Part shown: piece after piece, positions 61,380 through 64,000 of the stretch
How positions within the stretch are numbered: position 1 is the first letter of the stretch
How the letters are laid out: each line of letters starts with the position of its first letter
Assembly (NCBI RefSeq): GCF_000473245.1
Contig: NC_022524.1
Coordinates: forward strand, 4,054,501-4,118,500
Direction of reading: 5' to 3'
DNA length: 64,000 nt
From: Bacillus infantis NRRL B-14911
GTDB lineage: Bacteria > Bacillota > Bacilli > Bacillales > Cytobacillaceae
Notes under the pieces: generated by a model
What the model was told of the DNA's origin: nothing
What the model saw: the letters and a program-made list of their open reading frames with translations, nothing else
Database searches by the model: none
Made by a program: the position numbers and the translations under genes

Positions 61380-64000
61380 CACTTTGTAATTGTATCATCC
61401 ATCAAACCGGCGGCTATAAGGAAGTTCGCCAGAATTTTGGCCATATGATCTCGCCTTGTATAGCCATTCGGGTCAAAACGGCCATCCTCACGCCCAGATA
61501 CTATACCAGCCTGATAAACAGCTTCAATTCCTTCTTTCGCCCATGGTGCAAATTGGGCGGCATCCTTGAAATCTGAAGCTTTCTTACTCTCTTCTAACAC
61601 ATTCTTGTTAAAGCCAATGAACGGAATGTCCATAGCACGGCTGATCATGGCAGCGGCCTGTGCCCTTGTAACCCTCTCATTCGGGGCAAAATTCCCATCC
61701 TCTTTGCCCTGAATGATGCCCGTTTGAACAGCTGCCATCAATTCACCTTCGCTGTTGAACCATTCAGTCCCTTTTACATCCTTAAAGCGATTGTCATAAT
61801 CCACAGCCGGAAGGCCGAGGGCGCGGACAAGCAAAACAGTGAATTGTGCCCTGGTCATCTCTTCTAGCGGTGCGTATGTTCCATCTGCTTTTCCTTTAAT
61901 GATATGTTTGGATGCGAGGGTCTCTATATAATCAGCCGGCCAGCTTTTCCTGTCTACATCCGGGAAGGATACCTTATCTTCTGAAACTGCAAAGACAGTT
62001 CCGGCCAATGATTTAAATTCTGCTGTTCTGCCCTTGAACAGTGCTGGTACTGATGAAATAGCACCAGTGCTGTTCAAACGGATGACAGAAGCGGTTTTAG
62101 CATTGAATTCTTTGCTGCCTGCCAGCTCATAGTTTAAATAACTGCTGAAGTTTTCCAGCGCCTGCTTCTTCTCTCCAGCTGCCGCTTCTGCAGTAAATTC
62201 CATCACCTTTGATGCCAAAGTCAGCTTATTCTTTTCTGCCATTTCTTTAAAAGCAGGTTCAGCTGCTTCATTAACAGAGATGACGATGGATAGATTCTCG
62301 ACATCGGTCCCCATTTTTTCCGCCAGCTCTGCTGTCTGAATCTGGCTGACTGGCAGGGTAATGCTTGCTTCACCATTCTTTATGCGGATGAATGCATCTT
62401 TCTGCTTAGCTGCGGCATCCCTGAAGAGAACTGCAGGAATGCTTGCTGCTGCTGTTTCACCCTTCGCAGTCTTCTCCAGCATGATAGGAATTACTTTCTT
62501 TTCCCCATTCAGCATGCTGATAATTCCCGGAACCTGGCTGCCCTGGACAGCAGTGACAATCTCGTTCTGCTTCCGTTCAATCTGCACTGCACCGGCTGGA
62601 AGAAGAATTTCTCCCGGCTTTTGCTCTGCAGGAGGTGCTGCAGGCGGCTGCGATGGCTGGGCTGGACCCTGGTTCCCATTGTCTCCCCCGCCAGTTCCAT
62701 TGCCGGTAGTGAATGACCAGATATCTGACAATGCTTCCCCTGAGAATTCATCATTCACCCGGACATACCATCCGTACAGTTTATTGGCCTCCAGGCCGGC
62801 CCATCCTGTTTCCGCCGCTTTCTTTCCTGACAGGGTCTGAGTCTCCCCGATCTGGCTGTCTGTATAAACCTTCACCTCAAGCCTGTCAGTGGAGACGACC
62901 TTCTCCTTCGGCTCCAATGGAAGATCGATCACAAACTCATCTTTGCCCGGATAAGAATCTGCATCGTAGAAATTATAATCGTTCAGATACGGAGAGTAAG
63001 TTTTTACATATATCTTATTTTCTGAAGGATTGACATGCAGGAGACGCATATATCCCTGTCCGCCTTCAGGCCCTCCCTGGTAGTCAGCCAGCATTTGGTA
63101 CACTTTCCGGTCCGGTGTGCCATCCCCGTCATCATCAATCTCATCAACGAGCGTTTCGCTATCATGATAATGGCCGCAAAGGACGGCCAGCACGTTTTTA
63201 TTTGGCTTTACAATTTCTTCAAAGATTTTGTTTCCAAGCGGACTTCTATTGCCCGAAACAAGAAGGTATTCATGGAAGTTCAGGAACGCCATCCGGTCCG
63301 GATATTGGGCAAGCACATCCTTCAGCCATTCAAGATCAGCATCCTCAACGCCCCAGCCCATATAGACCATAATATAATCATTGCCATTTACACTGATAAG
63401 GTCGTAATGGCCGCGATTGTCTTTATAAGATCCTCCATAATACGGCTTGTCTGCAAATCTCTCTTCTCCAAAATACTGGGAGTATTGGGTATAATCATTG
63501 GTTTTATGATCTACATCATGATTGCCTGCCAGGACCCCGTAAGGTATATTTGCATCTTCGAGCACGTTCATATACTCATCGGCATATGCCCATTGCTGGG
63601 GATCTGTGGAAACATCAACCAAATCTCCTGTATGGAAAACATAAGGGATTTTCAGATTCTCCTTGTTGGCTGCCACCCAGTCTACCATTTTTTTATAAAT
63701 ATGCGGGTAGCTCTCTGAATAATATTGCGTATCCGACATCCAAACCATTGTATAATCAAATGGCGTTTCTGCTGAAATTTCATCCTGGACCATCACTTGT
63801 ATCTTTTGGTCCTTCATATATTGTTTGCCCTGCACTGAAGCAGTCAGAGTGAAATCATCCTGATCTGCCACCTTCCACTGCTGGACCTCCCACTTTTCAC
63901 TATCAAAATTCCAGACATACATGCTGACTTTTCTTCCCAAAAGGGATTTCCCTTCCCAGTCTATCTGGATGATGTCTGTTTCATCTACTTCCGAATCGAC
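61379..64000 (-). CDS. Calcineurin-like metallophosphoesterase with SLH domains (5' end outside window)
   Basis: The reading frame is open to the right edge, so the N-terminus and start lie outside; an apparent TTG start at 63940 is internal. From the visible part: a metallophosphoesterase domain with MSDTQYYSESYP, FHTGDLVDVS, VLAGNHDVDHK and LCGHYHDSE (metal ligands), then a fibronectin-like domain (about 350-420 of the visible part), a Gly/Pro-rich linker and a beta domain. Three C-terminal SLH motifs follow (FPDVDRKSWPADYIETLASK, FKDVKGTEWFNSEGELM, FKDAAQFAPWAKEGIEAVYQ). The C-terminal half matches the 702-residue SLH protein at 30654-32762. Likely a wall-attached phosphatase. Confidence 0.9.
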   Translation of the reverse strand, partial: VDSEVDETDIIQIDWEGKSLLGRKVSMYVWNFDSEKWEVQQWKVADQDDFTLTASVQGKQYMKDQKIQVMVQDEISAETPFDYTMVWMSDTQYYSESYPHIYKKMVDWVAANKENLKIPYVFHTGDLVDVSTDPQQWAYADEYMNVLEDANIPYGVLAGNHDVDHKTNDYTQYSQYFGEERFADKPYYGGSYKDNRGHYDLISVNGNDYIMVYMGWGVEDADLEWLKDVLAQYPDRMAFLNFHEYLLVSGNRSPLGNKIFEEIVKPNKNVLAVLCGHYHDSETLVDEIDDDGDGTPDRKVYQMLADYQGGPEGGQGYMRLLHVNPSENKIYVKTYSPYLNDYNFYDADSYPGKDEFVIDLPLEPKEKVVSTDRLEVKVYTDSQIGETQTLSGKKAAETGWAGLEANKLYGWYVRVNDEFSGEALSDIWSFTTGNGTGGGDNGNQGPAQPSQPPAAPPAEQKPGEILLPAGAVQIERKQNEIVTAVQGSQVPGIISMLNGEKKVIPIMLEKTAKGETAAASIPAVLFRDAAAKQKDAFIRIKNGEASITLPVSQIQTAELAEKMGTDVENLSIVISVNEAAEPAFKEMAEKNKLTLASKVMEFTAEAAAGEKKQALENFSSYLNYELAGSKEFNAKTASVIRLNSTGAISSVPALFKGRTAEFKSLAGTVFAVSEDKVSFPDVDRKSWPADYIETLASKHIIKGKADGTYAPLEEMTRAQFTVLLVRALGLPAVDYDNRFKDVKGTEWFNSEGELMAAVQTGIIQGKEDGNFAPNERVTRAQAAAMISRAMDIPFIGFNKNVLEESKKASDFKDAAQFAPWAKEGIEAVYQAGIVSGREDGRFDPNGYTRRDHMAKILANFLIAAGLMDDTITK

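Overview
The window is chromosomal DNA of a low-to-moderate GC, spore-forming Bacillaceae bacterium outside the B. subtilis group. Recognisable Bacillus genes and gene orders support this: ppaC, degS-degU, yvyE, tagO, an Sda-type sporulation kinase inhibitor, the amiE-nagZ-namZ cell-wall recycling operon and xpaC-telA. A SecA2/SlaP accessory secretion pair together with S-layer-homology (SLH) proteins is of the type known from B. anthracis. Several genes appear to start with TTG or GTG behind a good ribosome-binding site.

Layout. 1-5.4 kb: a frameshifted IS256-family transposase cut by the left edge, an array of 20-bp tandem repeats, ppaC, a DegV protein, an unlisted 50-residue Sda homologue, and an intact IS110-family element with a candidate bridge RNA upstream of its transposase. 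5.4-14.2 kb: degU/degS, yvyE, an LCP cell-wall ligase, a PlcR/NprR-like (RNPP) regulator followed by a membrane protein and an HlyD-type adaptor, a palindromic Bacillaceae repeat and tagO. 14.5-34 kb: a cell-surface region with secA2-slaP, a large secreted subtilase, a PatA/PatB-like O-acetylation pair, and four SLH proteins (C39-like peptidase, phosphodiester glycosidase, a small S-layer-like protein and a 703-residue protein). 34-41 kb: a second LCP protein, small genes, an M20 peptidase, a sigma factor, two glycerophosphodiesterases and an EVE protein. 41-49.3 kb: the amiE-nagZ-namZ muropeptide operon and xpaC-telA. 49.6-64 kb: a single gene for a 3826-residue SLH protein built from two families of helical tandem repeats, then an SLH metallophosphoesterase cut by the right edge.

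How the genes fit together. SecA2 and SlaP probably export and assemble SLH proteins. TagO and LCP enzymes begin and finish attachment of cell-wall glycopolymers, and the PatA/PatB pair probably O-acetylates the polymer or peptidoglycan to which SLH domains bind. Six SLH proteins in one window suggest a dedicated surface-layer locus. This is inferred from family knowledge and gene proximity; the pyruvyl transferase CsaB, needed for SLH binding, is not in the window.

The least expected features are the giant repeat protein, two near-identical c-di-GMP-type (GEMM) riboswitches each leading a related 44-45 residue single-pass membrane protein, the 20-bp repeat array, and a 53-bp palindromic triplication near 41.3 kb.
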